21,565 nt of DNA from the NCBI GenBank assembly GCA_016928995.1, contig JAFGJS010000105.1, forward strand, positions 1-21,565, in the 5' to 3' direction. Shown piece after piece: positions 7,584 to 15,418 of this stretch; the stretch's first letter is position 1; each line of letters opens with the position of its first letter. Origin of the DNA: Candidatus Sumerlaeota bacterium. GTDB lineage: Bacteria; Sumerlaeota; Sumerlaeia; JAFGJS01. The notes under the pieces were generated by a model that saw only the letters and a program-made list of their open reading frames with translations, was not told the DNA's origin and ran no database searches. The translations under genes and the position numbers were made by a program.

Positions 7584-9032
7584 TCACATGCATATGGGAC
7601 ACGTCAGGACCGGTTCCTTGGCGGCTTTCACTTCGTTGAGCCGGCGGACCGGCGTGGTGTGCGGCGCATTCTTGACGAGCTCAGGCGTCTCTTTGGCTTC
7701 CCCGGCGATCTTCAGCATCGCTGCGATGAAGCTGTCGAGTTCCTGCTTCGACTCGGTCTCGGTCGGCTCGATCATAATCGCCTCGGGCACGATCAATGGG
7801 AAGTAAACCGTCGGCGGGTGAAATCCAAAGTCAATCAGGCGTTTGGCGATGTCCATCGTGTGGACGCCACAGGCGTTCTGCCATTTGCCGCTCAGCACGA
7901 ATTCATGCGCGCAGGGGCGGTCGTAAGTCAGCAAGTAGGCTTGCTTCAGCGCCTGCATCAGGTAGTTCGCATTCAGCACGGCGTTCTCCGCCACGCATTT
8001 CAATCCTTCGCCGCCGTATGCGCGGATGTAGCAGTAGGCGCGGATGACGATGATCAGGTTGCCCAGCCAGGAGCGGACTTTGCCGACGCTCCGCGGATGG
8101 TTCCATTCGAGCGCGAACTGGCCATCGGATTCAACAATGCGCGGCACGGGCAGGAAGCCTTCCAGATGCCCGGCCACGGCGACCGGACCGGAGCCGGGTC
8201 CGCCGCCGCCATGCGGACCGCTGAAGGTTTTGTGCAGGTTGAAGTGCATGATGTCCACGCCGCATTTGCCCGGAAGCGCTTTGCCCAGCAGCGCGTTCAT
8301 GTTTGCGCCGTCCATATAAAGCAGGCCGCCCGCGTCATGCACCATGCGCCCAATCTCCACGATGTTCTCCTCAAACAGACCAAGGGTGTTGGGATTGGTG
8401 ATCATCAACAAGGCGACTTTGTGCTCCGCGAGCAAGGCCTTGAGCGCGTCGCGATCCACCAGCCCCTGATCGTTCGAGGGAACTTCCTTGCATTTGAAGC
8501 CGCAAAGGGCGGCGCTGGCCGGATTCGTGCCGTGCGCCGAATCGGGAACGAGCACGATCTTGCGGTCTTCTTCGCCTTTGTGAATGAAATATTGCCGGGT
8601 GATCATCAGGCCGGTCAGCTCTCCGTGCGCGCCGGCGGCGGGTTGCAGCGTGACGGCGTCGAGGCCGGAAATTTCTTTCAGGAACCGCTCCATTTCATGC
8701 ATCAGACGCAGCAAGCCCTGCATTTGCTCGACGGGCTGCGCCGGATGCAACGCAGCGAAGCCGGGCAGCGCGGCAAGGGCGTCGTTGATCTTGGGATTGT
8801 ATTTCATCGTGCACGAACCGAGCGGATAGAAGTTCGTGTCAATCGACATATTTTTCTGCGACAGATTGACGTAGTGCCGCACAAGTTCCAGTTCGCCGAG
8901 TTCAGGCAGATCGGGCGCGGATTGGCGCAGATGTTTGTCCGGGATTCCGGCGCGCGCCTGCTCCGAATCAACCTTGGGGAAGCGCACCGCCACGCGGCCG
9001 GGCTGCGATTTTTCATAAAGGTGCTGGGGCAT
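7584..9032 (-). CDS. gcvPB: Glycine dehydrogenase (decarboxylating) subunit 2
   Basis: This 482-residue protein is the PLP-binding half of the two-subunit P protein of the glycine cleavage system, which decarboxylates glycine and passes the aminomethyl group to lipoyl-GcvH. The PLP lysine is K268 in HFNLHKTFSGPHGGGGPG. Other family signatures are FYPLGSCTMKYNP near residue 70, PAAGAHGELTGL near 131, DSAHGTNPASA near 164 and NPNTLGLFE near 213. Length is normal for GcvPB. The ribosome-binding site GAGGAT lies about 8 bases before the ATG. It is the last gene of gcvT-gcvH-gcvPA-gcvPB, 143 bp behind gcvPA, and works with GcvPA as a heterotetramer. Confidence 0.97.
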   Translation of the reverse strand: MPQHLYEKSQPGRVAVRFPKVDSEQARAGIPDKHLRQSAPDLPELGELELVRHYVNLSQKNMSIDTNFYPLGSCTMKYNPKINDALAALPGFAALHPAQPVEQMQGLLRLMHEMERFLKEISGLDAVTLQPAAGAHGELTGLMITRQYFIHKGEEDRKIVLVPDSAHGTNPASAALCGFKCKEVPSNDQGLVDRDALKALLAEHKVALLMITNPNTLGLFEENIVEIGRMVHDAGGLLYMDGANMNALLGKALPGKCGVDIMHFNLHKTFSGPHGGGGPGSGPVAVAGHLEGFLPVPRIVESDGQFALEWNHPRSVGKVRSWLGNLIIVIRAYCYIRAYGGEGLKCVAENAVLNANYLMQALKQAYLLTYDRPCAHEFVLSGKWQNACGVHTMDIAKRLIDFGFHPPTVYFPLIVPEAIMIEPTETESKQELDSFIAAMLKIAGEAKETPELVKNAPHTTPVRRLNEVKAAKEPVLTCPICM

Positions 9033-9093
9033 GATCCATCCTCATTCATCTGCTATTGATATTGCTTTCGAAAAGTCCTTGCTTCTCCCCCTG

Positions 9094-9142
9094 GCAATTG
9101 CCAATTGACAATTGGCAATTGCGCATTGCTTGGAAAGAAAAT
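9094..9142 (-). repeat. CAATTG-array inverted repeat between gcvPA and gcvPB
   Basis: Four CAATTG palindromes stand at a strict 7-base spacing (9095, 9102, 9109, 9116). Together they form a perfect inverted repeat of 14-base arms, GCAATTGCCAATTG with CAATTGGCAATTGC, around a single A at 9108. Adjacent is GCATTG-cT-TGGAAAGAAA (9123-9139). The same combination of CAATTG dyads and GCATTG-TGGAAAGAAA is found at 17806-17858, in the same orientation. Each copy lies just downstream of a minus-strand stop codon. Confidence 0.6.
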
Positions 9143-9175
9143 CGCCTGAAAATATTCTACAAAAGTTCTCTCTCC

Positions 9176-10549
9176 TTATGCCCGCTGTGACGACTCAACG
9201 CTGATTTCGGACAGCGCTTCGATCAACGCGTCGATTTCCGGCGGCGTACGTTTTTCCGTCACAGCGATCAACATGCGGTTGGCATGCTCCGGCTCCACGC
9301 GGGCCATGTCGTAGCCGCCGAGGATGCCGGCTATCTCAAACAGCGCACGGGCGATCTCGGCCGCCGGGGCCGGGCAATCGATGGCGAATTCCTTGAAGAA
9401 GGGCTGATCGAAGGCAAGCGAAAATCCCGGAATCTCGCGGATGCGCGCAGCGGCGTCATGAGCCTTGAACGCGCAGGCTTCGGCCACGTTGCGCAGACCT
9501 TGCGGTCCAGCGGCGGCGAGGTAGATCGCGCCGCGCAACGCCAGCAGCCCCTGGTTGGAGCAGATGTTGCTACTCGCCTTGTCGCGGCGGATGTGCTGCT
9601 CGCGCGCTTGCAGCGTGAGGCAATAACCGCGCTTGCCGTCCGCGTCGATAGTCTCGCCGACGAGGCGACCGGGCATCTTGCGCATCAGTTTCTCGCGCAA
9701 GGCCATGAAGCCGAACGTGGCGCCGCCCGCGCACATCGGATTGCCCAACGCCTGACCCTCGCCCACGGCGATATCCGCGCCGTATGCGCCCGGGGATTGC
9801 AGCAGGCCCAACGAAATCGGATCGACGGCGGCGACATACAGCGCGCCGCCGGCATGGGCGATTTCCGCGATGGCGTGCACGTCTTCCAGACAGCCATAGA
9901 AGTTCGGCTGCTGGATGATGACGGCGGCCGTGGCGTCATCGACTGCCTCTTTCAGCACGTCAAGTTCCACAACGCCATCGCGAGTGGCAACCTCCTCCAG
10001 TTCATGGCCGAAGTTGTCCAGATACGAGGCCAGCACGGCCTTTGATTCCGGATTGAGCGTGCCCGCGATGACGACTTTTTTGCGGCGCGTGATGGCGATG
10101 GCCATCGTGGCCGCCTCGGCTAAGGCCGTGGCGCCGTCATAGAGCGAGGCGTTGGAGACGTCGAGTTCCGTCAGCCGCGCGATCATGGTCTGGTATTCGA
10201 AAATCGCCTGCAGCGTGCCCTGGCTGGCTTCCGCCTGATACGGAGTGTAGGCGGTGTAGAACTCGGAGCGTCCGGCCAGAAAATCGACCACGGCCGGGAT
10301 GTAGTGATCGTAGATGCCCGCGCCCAGGAAACAGGGATGCTGGGCGGCGGATTTATTTTGACCGGCGAGTTCATTGATGAAGGTGCTGAGTTCGAGCTCG
10401 GTCATGCCCGGAGGAATGTCGAGCGCTTCCGGAGCGCGCGCTGATTCGGGGATGCTGGCGAAAAATTCTTCGATCGACGCGGCGCCGATGGCTTTCAGCA
10501 TGGCCTGGCGGTCTTCTTCACGGTTGGGGATGTACGAGCAATCCGGCAT
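9176..10549 (-). CDS. gcvPA: Glycine dehydrogenase (decarboxylating) subunit 1
   Basis: This 457-residue protein is the non-PLP-lysine half of the P protein (aspartate aminotransferase fold). The start at 10549 is preferred to the longer frame from 10639: the family begins with an N-terminal YIPN(T/R)EED-type motif (here SYIPNREEDRQAMLKAIG), and GAGG sits 8 bases before this ATG. Further signatures are FLGAGIYDHYIPA, FYTAYTPYQAEASQGTLQ, YDGATALAEA, QQPNFYGCLEDV, the GEGQALG segment and the C-terminal SNICSNQGLLALRGAIYL. It is separated by 264 bp from gcvH, a gap holding a repeat element, and by 143 bp from gcvPB. Confidence 0.96.
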   Translation of the reverse strand: MPDCSYIPNREEDRQAMLKAIGAASIEEFFASIPESARAPEALDIPPGMTELELSTFINELAGQNKSAAQHPCFLGAGIYDHYIPAVVDFLAGRSEFYTAYTPYQAEASQGTLQAIFEYQTMIARLTELDVSNASLYDGATALAEAATMAIAITRRKKVVIAGTLNPESKAVLASYLDNFGHELEEVATRDGVVELDVLKEAVDDATAAVIIQQPNFYGCLEDVHAIAEIAHAGGALYVAAVDPISLGLLQSPGAYGADIAVGEGQALGNPMCAGGATFGFMALREKLMRKMPGRLVGETIDADGKRGYCLTLQAREQHIRRDKASSNICSNQGLLALRGAIYLAAAGPQGLRNVAEACAFKAHDAAARIREIPGFSLAFDQPFFKEFAIDCPAPAAEIARALFEIAGILGGYDMARVEPEHANRMLIAVTEKRTPPEIDALIEALSEISVESSQRA

Positions 10550-10724
10550 AAAACAAACCTCGTTAATCGGGCGCACAGGAACACGTTCCGCTTGCCGCGA
10601 TATGATGAAAATCACACTACCGCGCGGCTGCGAAAGCATCCAGCGATTTTATCTCAACCGGTTGTTGTCGAAGCGCAACCGCCAGTAGGCGAAATGATTC
10701 AACTCCAAAAAAACCAAACGCAAC

Positions 10725-10807
10725 GGCGCGAAGCCGCAACGAAACGCAAAGAAAAAAACACGTAAAAAAAACTTCGCGCCCCCTTGGCGTTTTTGCGCCT
10801 TTGCGTT
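10725..10807 (-). repeat. Interleaved inverted-repeat element between gcvH and gcvPA
   Basis: GGCGCGAAG (10725-10733) is complementary to CTTCGCGCC (10772-10780), and AACGCAAAG (10743-10751) to CTTTGCGTT (10799-10807). The arms interleave as A-B-A'-B', so the two stems together would form a pseudoknot, or they are alternatives. Runs of seven to eight A lie between. Short 'gcgcctttgcg' words of this type are common intergenic repeats in environmental bacterial genomes (recall only). The rest of the 264-bp gap shows only the gcvPA ribosome-binding site. Confidence 0.5.
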
Positions 10808-10813
10808 ATTTGT

Positions 10814-11206
10814 TTAGTGCTCTTCAGCCGCGCAATGGGCTTTGTATTTTTCGGCGTTCAACAGGCTGTCGGCCTGCGATGGATCGCTGATTTTGATTTT
10901 GACCAGCCAGCCTTCGCCGTATGGATCGCTGGAGATCTGATCGACGGATTCTTCGACGGCGGAGTTGGTTTCGATGATCTCACCGTCGAAAGGCGAGTTG
11001 ATATCGGCGGCGATCTTGACCGATTCGATCACGCCGACGCCTTCGCCGGCCTGGGCGGCTTCGCCGACGGGATTGAGCTCGCAAAAGACAAGGTCTTGCA
11101 GTTGGTCCACGGCGTATTTCGTGATGCCGATCGTAGCCACGCCGTCCTCCAGCTTGGCCCATTCGTGCGATTCAGTGTAAAGCAGGTTATCGGGAGTTGC
11201 GGTCAT
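10814..11206 (-). CDS. gcvH: Glycine cleavage system H protein
   Basis: This 130-residue lipoyl carrier shuttles the aminomethyl group between the P and T proteins. The lipoylation site is K64 in GVIESVKIAADINSPFDGEI, which matches the family motif ESVKAASD closely. The N-terminal YTESHEWAKLEDGVATIGIT and C-terminal DPYGEGWLVKIKISDP are also typical. Length is normal. AAGGAGA lies 8 bases before the ATG. It is 59 bp behind gcvT and in the same operon. The lipoate-attaching enzymes and the L protein are not in this window. Confidence 0.97.
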   Translation of the reverse strand: MTATPDNLLYTESHEWAKLEDGVATIGITKYAVDQLQDLVFCELNPVGEAAQAGEGVGVIESVKIAADINSPFDGEIIETNSAVEESVDQISSDPYGEGWLVKIKISDPSQADSLLNAEKYKAHCAAEEH

Positions 11207-11265
11207 TGGATGAGTCTCCTTCTATTTCGGATTCAAGATTCAATGGGCAATGCGTATCTTACGAT

Positions 11266-12372
11266 TTACTTTCGCTTGGCCACACGCTTGGGCACAAGCG
11301 GGATTTTCACTGCTTCCAGCGGAATTTGCCTGTTGCGGATTTGCGCGGCAAGTCCAGGGGTTCCGGGCTTGCTGAACTCGGTTTGCACAAAACCGAGTCC
11401 GACTGATTGTTGCAGCGTCGGAGAGAACGTGCCGCTGGAAACCCAGCCGGCTTTTTCGCCGTCCATCAGGATCTCGCAGCCTTGCCGGGCAATCTGGCGG
11501 CCTTCGAGCCGGAAGGCGATCATGCGGCGCGAGGCGCCTTCGGCTTTTTGCCGGCGCAGCGTTTCCGCGCCGATGTAATCGGCGTCCGAGTTGATGGCGA
11601 AGCCGAGACGCGCTTCGACCGGCGTCAGGTCGCCGCCAAGCTCGTGACCATACAGCGGAAAACAGGCCTCCATGCGCAAAGTGTCGCGCGCGCCAAGGCC
11701 GCAGGGCTGCACGCCGTCGCCGATCAAGGCGTCCCATACGGCGCCGGCGACGCTGCGATCCATCACCAGTTCAAAGCCGTCCTCGCCGGTGTAACCGGTG
11801 CGATAAGCGACCATGGGCGCGCCGTCGAATTCGCTCTCCTCGAAGCAATAGTATCCGATGCCGCCCAAATCGGCGGGGCAATGTTTACTGAGCATCGCCA
11901 CGGAATCCGGACCTTGCAGGGCGAGCATGCCAGTGTCGAAAGTCGTGTCGATGATTTCAACGTCATAGCTCTCGGTGTGCGCATTGAGCCAGGCAAGCAC
12001 ATCCTCGCGATTCGAGGCATTGGGCGCCATGCGCAGTTCGTCTTCGAAGATGGCGAGCGTGATGTCGTCGATGGCTGTGCCGTCCTCGCGGCAGAGAAAG
12101 GAGTATAGCACGAAGCCGGTTTCTACGCCGCGTACCTGGGTCGGCAGCATCCGCTCGATGAAGGCAAGGCGATCAGGGCCGAGAATGCGCAGCCGTCCCA
12201 TGTGACTGACGTCGAACAGCCCGGCGCTGCCGCGCACGGCGTTGTGTTCATCGATGATGGAGCCGTAATTGACTGGCATTTCCCATCCGCCGAAATCGAC
12301 AAACCGAGCGCCAAGTTTTTGATGATGTGCGAATAATGGGGTGCGTTGTGGTTCGGTCATGAAAAAATCCAT
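11266..12372 (-). CDS. gcvT: Glycine cleavage system T protein (aminomethyltransferase)
   Basis: This 368-residue tetrahydrofolate-dependent enzyme releases ammonia and forms 5,10-methylene-THF from aminomethyl-GcvH. Signatures are RTPLFAHHQKLGARFVDFGG and WEMPVNYGSI at the N-terminus, GLFDVSHMG, DGTAIDDITL (the catalytic aspartate region), GYTGEDGFEL, LGARDTLRMEACFPLYGHEL and the C-terminal barrel domain from about residue 280. The start is uncertain: a second ATG at 12360 (four codons on, giving MTEPQRTPL) fits the usual family N-terminus better, with a weak GGA about 8 bases upstream, whereas the first ATG has no clear ribosome-binding site. It is the first gene of the gcv operon. Confidence 0.96.
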   Translation of the reverse strand: MDFFMTEPQRTPLFAHHQKLGARFVDFGGWEMPVNYGSIIDEHNAVRGSAGLFDVSHMGRLRILGPDRLAFIERMLPTQVRGVETGFVLYSFLCREDGTAIDDITLAIFEDELRMAPNASNREDVLAWLNAHTESYDVEIIDTTFDTGMLALQGPDSVAMLSKHCPADLGGIGYYCFEESEFDGAPMVAYRTGYTGEDGFELVMDRSVAGAVWDALIGDGVQPCGLGARDTLRMEACFPLYGHELGGDLTPVEARLGFAINSDADYIGAETLRRQKAEGASRRMIAFRLEGRQIARQGCEILMDGEKAGWVSSGTFSPTLQQSVGLGFVQTEFSKPGTPGLAAQIRNRQIPLEAVKIPLVPKRVAKRK

Positions 12373-12403
12373 TTGTGATAGTGAAGAACTGATATTCCGG
12401 CGC

Positions 12404-12474
12404 CCTCAGGGAGCGCTGAGGCTGAAATTTCAGCGGTGAAACCGGAAGATGCAGCGCAGCCGGACGAATGTCAA
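12404..12474 (-). promoter_or_regulatory. Putative promoter and leader hairpins of the gcv operon
   Basis: On the minus strand a perfect TTGACA (12474-12469) is followed after 17 bases by CATCTT (12451-12446), only 3 of 6 to the -10 consensus. Downstream lie a perfect 14-base palindrome GCTGAAATTTCAGC (12421-12434) and a hairpin CCTCAG-N6-CTGAGG (12405-12422), about 30-60 bases before gcvT. No glycine riboswitch core is recognisable here. The hairpins could be operator or leader structure; their function is inferred only from position. Confidence 0.4.
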
Positions 12475-12531
12475 GGGGAGATCATGAAGGCTTAGGCAAA
12501 AAGCGGGATCGCGGGATTCCGGCCATGCTGA

Positions 12532-13677
12532 TCAGTGCTGAAGGAGGTAAAATGTGATAAAAACCGAAGCGGCCAGCCAGATGATGGAGTCGATGCCGAC
12601 CCGGCGAAGGAGCGCAAGAACCCCGATGACCGGCGGGATGAAGAGGATATAGTCGAGGTACTTGAGATAATCGCCGTATAACGCCGCCACGCGGTTGAGA
12701 CCGAAAGAGGCGATGGAATAAGCGCCGTAGCAGAGCGCCATGCCGATATAGTGGCCCATGTTGCTGCGGATGTTGCGAGGAGGACGTTTGATTTTTTTCC
12801 GCACTTTGACGAAGGGTTTGCCGCAGTGGTAGCAATATTTGTCGGTGTACAGCACTTCGGTCTGGCAGCGCTCGCAGTTGCGGAGCCTGGGCGTCTCCTC
12901 TTCCTCCGGTTCTTGTTGCGGCGCCTTTTTCCAGCGCATCGTGAGGATTTTTTTTATGCCGCGCACCAGAATAGGAGCGAGGAACAGCATGGCCTTCCAG
13001 GCGCCTCGGGCTGCGCTGGCGCCGAGCGCCTTGGCTGTATCGGCGGTTGATGCTTGGCCCCTGGGCGACGGAGGCGCGGCGGTTGGCCGTCGAATGATTT
13101 CATAGGCGGCATCGCGGGGCTCATCGCCGCTTGAGCCGCCGATGACCGCCGTTTTCGTGACTTCGAGATCAGCGGATGAGGCGCGAGGCGCTTCCAATGC
13201 AAGAACGCGCTTGGCTTCGGCCGGCGGCAGGGCCTTGACGCCGGGCATGTCGAGCGTCTCGGGTCTGCCGGACTCGATGGCTTTGCGAGTTTGCGCGGTG
13301 AGTTGCTGAAGCGCCGGTCCGGAGAGTTTTTCACCGGCGGGAATCAACCGGGGTTGGCCGTCTGGCGAAAGCTGCGCTGGAATAAAAAAGACAATATTCG
13401 GCTGTTGCGCGGATTGGCGCGATTCGACGAGCTCCGCGTCAATCGGGACGCTCTCCGCCTGCTCAGCGGAAGCGGCGGTCTGGTTTAGAAATTCGCCGCA
13501 GTGATGGCATTTAATCGCCTTTTCGTGGATCTCGCCGAAACAAAACGGACAGCGCCGTGGATCGCTGATGTGCCGGATTTGGCGCGAATTGCAGAAGTAG
13601 CACTTCTCCTGCTGCGGGGCAACGGGACGTCCGCATTGCCAGCAGTAATTGCGTTCTTTTTGCGTGGGCAGATCCAT
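12532..13677 (-). CDS. Zinc-ribbon membrane protein of unknown function
   Basis: This 381-residue protein is not assigned to a named family. It opens with two zinc ribbons: CWQC (12/15) with CYFC (26/29), then CPFC (43/46) with CHHC (57/60). A third ribbon (NCERC with CYHCGKPF) stands at about residues 268-290. Between them is a low-complexity, probably disordered region rich in Ala, Pro and Ser (about 70-225), including one hydrophobic segment near AWKAMLFLAPILVRGI. The C-terminus has about three membrane segments (YIGMALCYGAYSIASFGL, YILFIPPVIGVLALL, SIIWLAASVFITFYLL). It starts 36 bp behind the cpoB-like gene and is probably cotranscribed with it. No strong ribosome-binding site precedes the ATG. 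Confidence 0.8.
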   Translation of the reverse strand: MDLPTQKERNYCWQCGRPVAPQQEKCYFCNSRQIRHISDPRRCPFCFGEIHEKAIKCHHCGEFLNQTAASAEQAESVPIDAELVESRQSAQQPNIVFFIPAQLSPDGQPRLIPAGEKLSGPALQQLTAQTRKAIESGRPETLDMPGVKALPPAEAKRVLALEAPRASSADLEVTKTAVIGGSSGDEPRDAAYEIIRRPTAAPPSPRGQASTADTAKALGASAARGAWKAMLFLAPILVRGIKKILTMRWKKAPQQEPEEEETPRLRNCERCQTEVLYTDKYCYHCGKPFVKVRKKIKRPPRNIRSNMGHYIGMALCYGAYSIASFGLNRVAALYGDYLKYLDYILFIPPVIGVLALLRRVGIDSIIWLAASVFITFYLLQH

Positions 13678-13713
13678 GTTTGACCGGCGAGTTCATGAGT
13701 CCGGCGCGGCTTG

Positions 13714-14478
13714 TCATTCACCGAGCGCTTTGAGTCTTTCGTTCACGCGATCCATCTGTTTAAAATTGGGATGACTGTTCTGAATGCGCCGCAGGGTTTC
13801 AGCGGCCTTGGTTGTGTTGCCATTGCGTTCATAGATGCCAGCTGCGCGGAAAAGCGCGATGGGCGCTTGTTCGTGAGCCGGATAGCGAGCGGCGGTGTCC
13901 TCGTATGCTTTCAGCGCGTCGACCGAGCGGTCGAGACTATCGTAGCATTCCCCTAGCCAGTAGTTGGCGTCGGCGGCGTGATCGGTGCCGGGATAGCGCT
14001 CCAGATAGAGTTCGAAGAGGCTCACAGCCTGTTGATAGCTTCCGGTGTTGTAGTTTTGCAGCGCCTTGGTGTACAGCTCGCTGGCGGCGGAATCCTGATC
14101 CGGCGCCGACGTATCTGCTTCCGCTCCGGCATTGGCGCTATAATCGGTCGCAGCGGCGCCGTTCGCGCTGCGTTTGAATTTCAACTCTTCGATTTTGCTT
14201 TGAAGTTGGGCGTTTTCATTTTCCAGACGCGTGAGTCGGTCGCTTATGTCTTCCAATTGCGAAGTGAGGATCTCGAAATGGTTTTGCTCGTCGTTCTGCG
14301 CGGTCTTGATTTGGGTGTTGAGCAGTCTGACGCTTTCGATGTAATCGGCCCTTAACCGCACCAGATCCATGCGGGTTTCGGTAGTTTCGAGATAAATCTT
14401 GTCCAGATAAGGTGCGCAACCGGAGAGCAGGATGGCGATGCCGGCCAGCAGAACGGGGAAAAATGTTCGAGCGTTCAT
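13714..14478 (-). CDS. CpoB/YbgF-like TPR lipoprotein of the Tol-Pal region
   Basis: A 254-residue protein if the ATG at 14478 is used; that start is supported by GAGG 6-7 bases upstream and by the lipoprotein signal it exposes (LLAGIAILLSGC, Cys21). The longer frame from 14607 would bury this signal. Residues about 35-105 form a coiled coil (ILTSQLEDISDRLTRLENEN-type heptads). A low-complexity linker follows, and residues about 130-254 carry TPR-type repeats (YTKALQNYNTGSYQQAVSLF, ANYWLGECYDSLDRSVDALK). This architecture is that of CpoB/YbgF, the periplasmic partner of TolA that coordinates outer-membrane constriction, except that E. coli CpoB is not lipidated. It stands behind a terminator, so it is expressed separately from the pal genes. 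Confidence 0.85.
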   Translation of the reverse strand: MNARTFFPVLLAGIAILLSGCAPYLDKIYLETTETRMDLVRLRADYIESVRLLNTQIKTAQNDEQNHFEILTSQLEDISDRLTRLENENAQLQSKIEELKFKRSANGAAATDYSANAGAEADTSAPDQDSAASELYTKALQNYNTGSYQQAVSLFELYLERYPGTDHAADANYWLGECYDSLDRSVDALKAYEDTAARYPAHEQAPIALFRAAGIYERNGNTTKAAETLRRIQNSHPNFKQMDRVNERLKALGE

Positions 14479-14506
14479 GAGTCGCCTCGTAGCAGGAATA
14501 TATGGC

Positions 14507-14541
14507 ATAATAGCATATGTACCAGACTTTAAATAATGGGC
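14507..14541 (-). promoter_or_regulatory. Possible promoter of the cpoB-like gene
   Basis: On the minus strand TATTAT (14512-14507; 5 of 6 to the -10 consensus) lies 29-34 bases before the ATG, in an AT-rich stretch. A -35 element is not convincing. A second candidate pair, TTGCTT and TAAAGT spaced by 17, lies slightly upstream. The terminator just before makes some promoter here likely. Confidence 0.35.
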
Positions 14542-14612
14542 TGCACTGAAGCAACCTTTTAATCGGCCGTTTGTTCGATTTTGCGAACGTTCCACGAGAA
14601 GGTTCATCGATC

Positions 14613-14659
14613 AAAAAATGCAACGCCCCGCTGGATCCTTGGCGGATTCAGCGGGGGCG
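14613..14659 (-). terminator. Rho-independent terminator after the first pal gene
   Basis: On the minus strand CGCCCCCGCTG (14659-14649) pairs with CAGCGGGGCG (14633-14624), one base bulged. The stem is extended inwards by TCC/GGA-type pairs around GCCAA. TTGCA and then a run of six T (14618-14613) follow. It starts about 35 bases after the stop codon at 14694. Confidence 0.85.
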
Positions 14660-14693
14660 CTTCATTCATGAATCGGTGGATGCGCGCAGCGGT

Positions 14694-15239
14694 TTAATCG
14701 TATTTCTTAAATTCCGCGCGGCGGTTCTTCCACCAGGAGCTTTCACCATAGCCGAGATCGATGGGGCGCTCTTCGCCGTAGCTGATCGTAAAAAGCCGCG
14801 AGGCGTCGATGCCGTGGTTTTGCAAAAAGCTTTTCACGGAGTTGGCGCGCCGCTCGCCCAGGGCGAGATTGTATTCGATGGTGCCTCGCTCGTCGCAATG
14901 GCCTTCGATCAGGATCTTGGCATCCGCGTGCTGCTGAAGCCACTCCAAATTGCCCATCAGCGCTTCGCGGGCTTTGGGCGTGAGTTCCGAACTGTCGTAA
15001 TCGAAATGCACAGTGACGAGTTCCGATGTCGGATCGGCCTCTTCACCTGGCGGACGTTGCGGAGCCACATCGCCAGTCATACCGCCTTCATCCGTCGTAT
15101 CGATGCCAAGCCCCAATTCGGATTTGTCCTTGCCTCCGAAGAGCTTCCTGCACCCGGCGCAGCCGGTGGCCACGAAGCTGACTAAAGTCAGCAGCAGGAT
15201 TAGACGGACCCAGTAACCGCTTTTTGTCATGGTGATCAT
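14694..15239 (-). CDS. pal: Peptidoglycan-associated lipoprotein (Pal/OmpA family), copy 1
   Basis: This 181-residue lipoprotein has the lipobox FVATGC (Cys27). After a short acidic linker, the OmpA C-terminal domain spans about residues 73-181: VHFDYDSSELTPKAREAL, ILIEGHCDERGTIEYNLALG and ERRANSVKSFL, then ISYGEERPIDLG and NRRAEF. The Asp and Arg of the DERGT-EYN-LG-RRA stretch are the peptidoglycan (diaminopimelate) binding residues in Pal. GAGGGG stands 6 bases before this ATG, so it is chosen over the ATG three codons later. It is 179 bp behind the second pal gene and followed by a terminator. It links the outer membrane to peptidoglycan and would bind TolB, which is absent here. Confidence 0.93.
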   Translation of the reverse strand: MITMTKSGYWVRLILLLTLVSFVATGCAGCRKLFGGKDKSELGLGIDTTDEGGMTGDVAPQRPPGEEADPTSELVTVHFDYDSSELTPKAREALMGNLEWLQQHADAKILIEGHCDERGTIEYNLALGERRANSVKSFLQNHGIDASRLFTISYGEERPIDLGYGESSWWKNRRAEFKKYD

Positions 15240-15361
15240 AGAAATCCCCTCACTCCTTCTGTAAGGTTGTTATCCAGTTTATCTATCTTTTTTTCGCTTT
15301 TTCTCAATATGCTTTGTCGTATGGAGGAACGCAAGTTCAATTTCTGGAATTTTCCGGGGAT

Positions 15362-15391
15362 GCCCGGCGGCATGGAACCACGCCGCCGGGC
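15362..15391. other. Strong GC hairpin between the two pal genes
   Basis: GCCCGGCGGC (15362-15371) pairs perfectly with GCCGCCGGGC (15382-15391) around a 10-base loop. It lies 28 bases after the stop of the upstream pal gene. No T-run follows on the minus strand, so it could be an attenuating or mRNA-protecting structure rather than a classical terminator. Confidence 0.5.
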
Positions 15392-15418
15392 GGTAGGTCA
15401 TGCTTGATTTTACACTAG

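Noticed and set aside
7509-9059. 516-codon open frame on the plus strand
   Set aside because: It lies exactly opposite gcvPB, whose motifs and active-site lysine are unmistakable; the plus frame is a codon-usage shadow with no family features.
10550-10639. 30-residue N-terminal extension of GcvPA
   Set aside because: The family starts near the YIPN-EED motif and the ATG at 10549 has its own GAGG ribosome-binding site.
12373-12531. Glycine riboswitch in front of gcvT
   Set aside because: The expected conserved core and paired-aptamer pattern were not found by eye; the interval is also short for a tandem riboswitch.
14479-14607. 43-residue N-terminal extension of the cpoB-like protein
   Set aside because: It would bury the lipoprotein signal peptide; the internal ATG at 14478 has GAGG at good spacing and exposes the lipobox.
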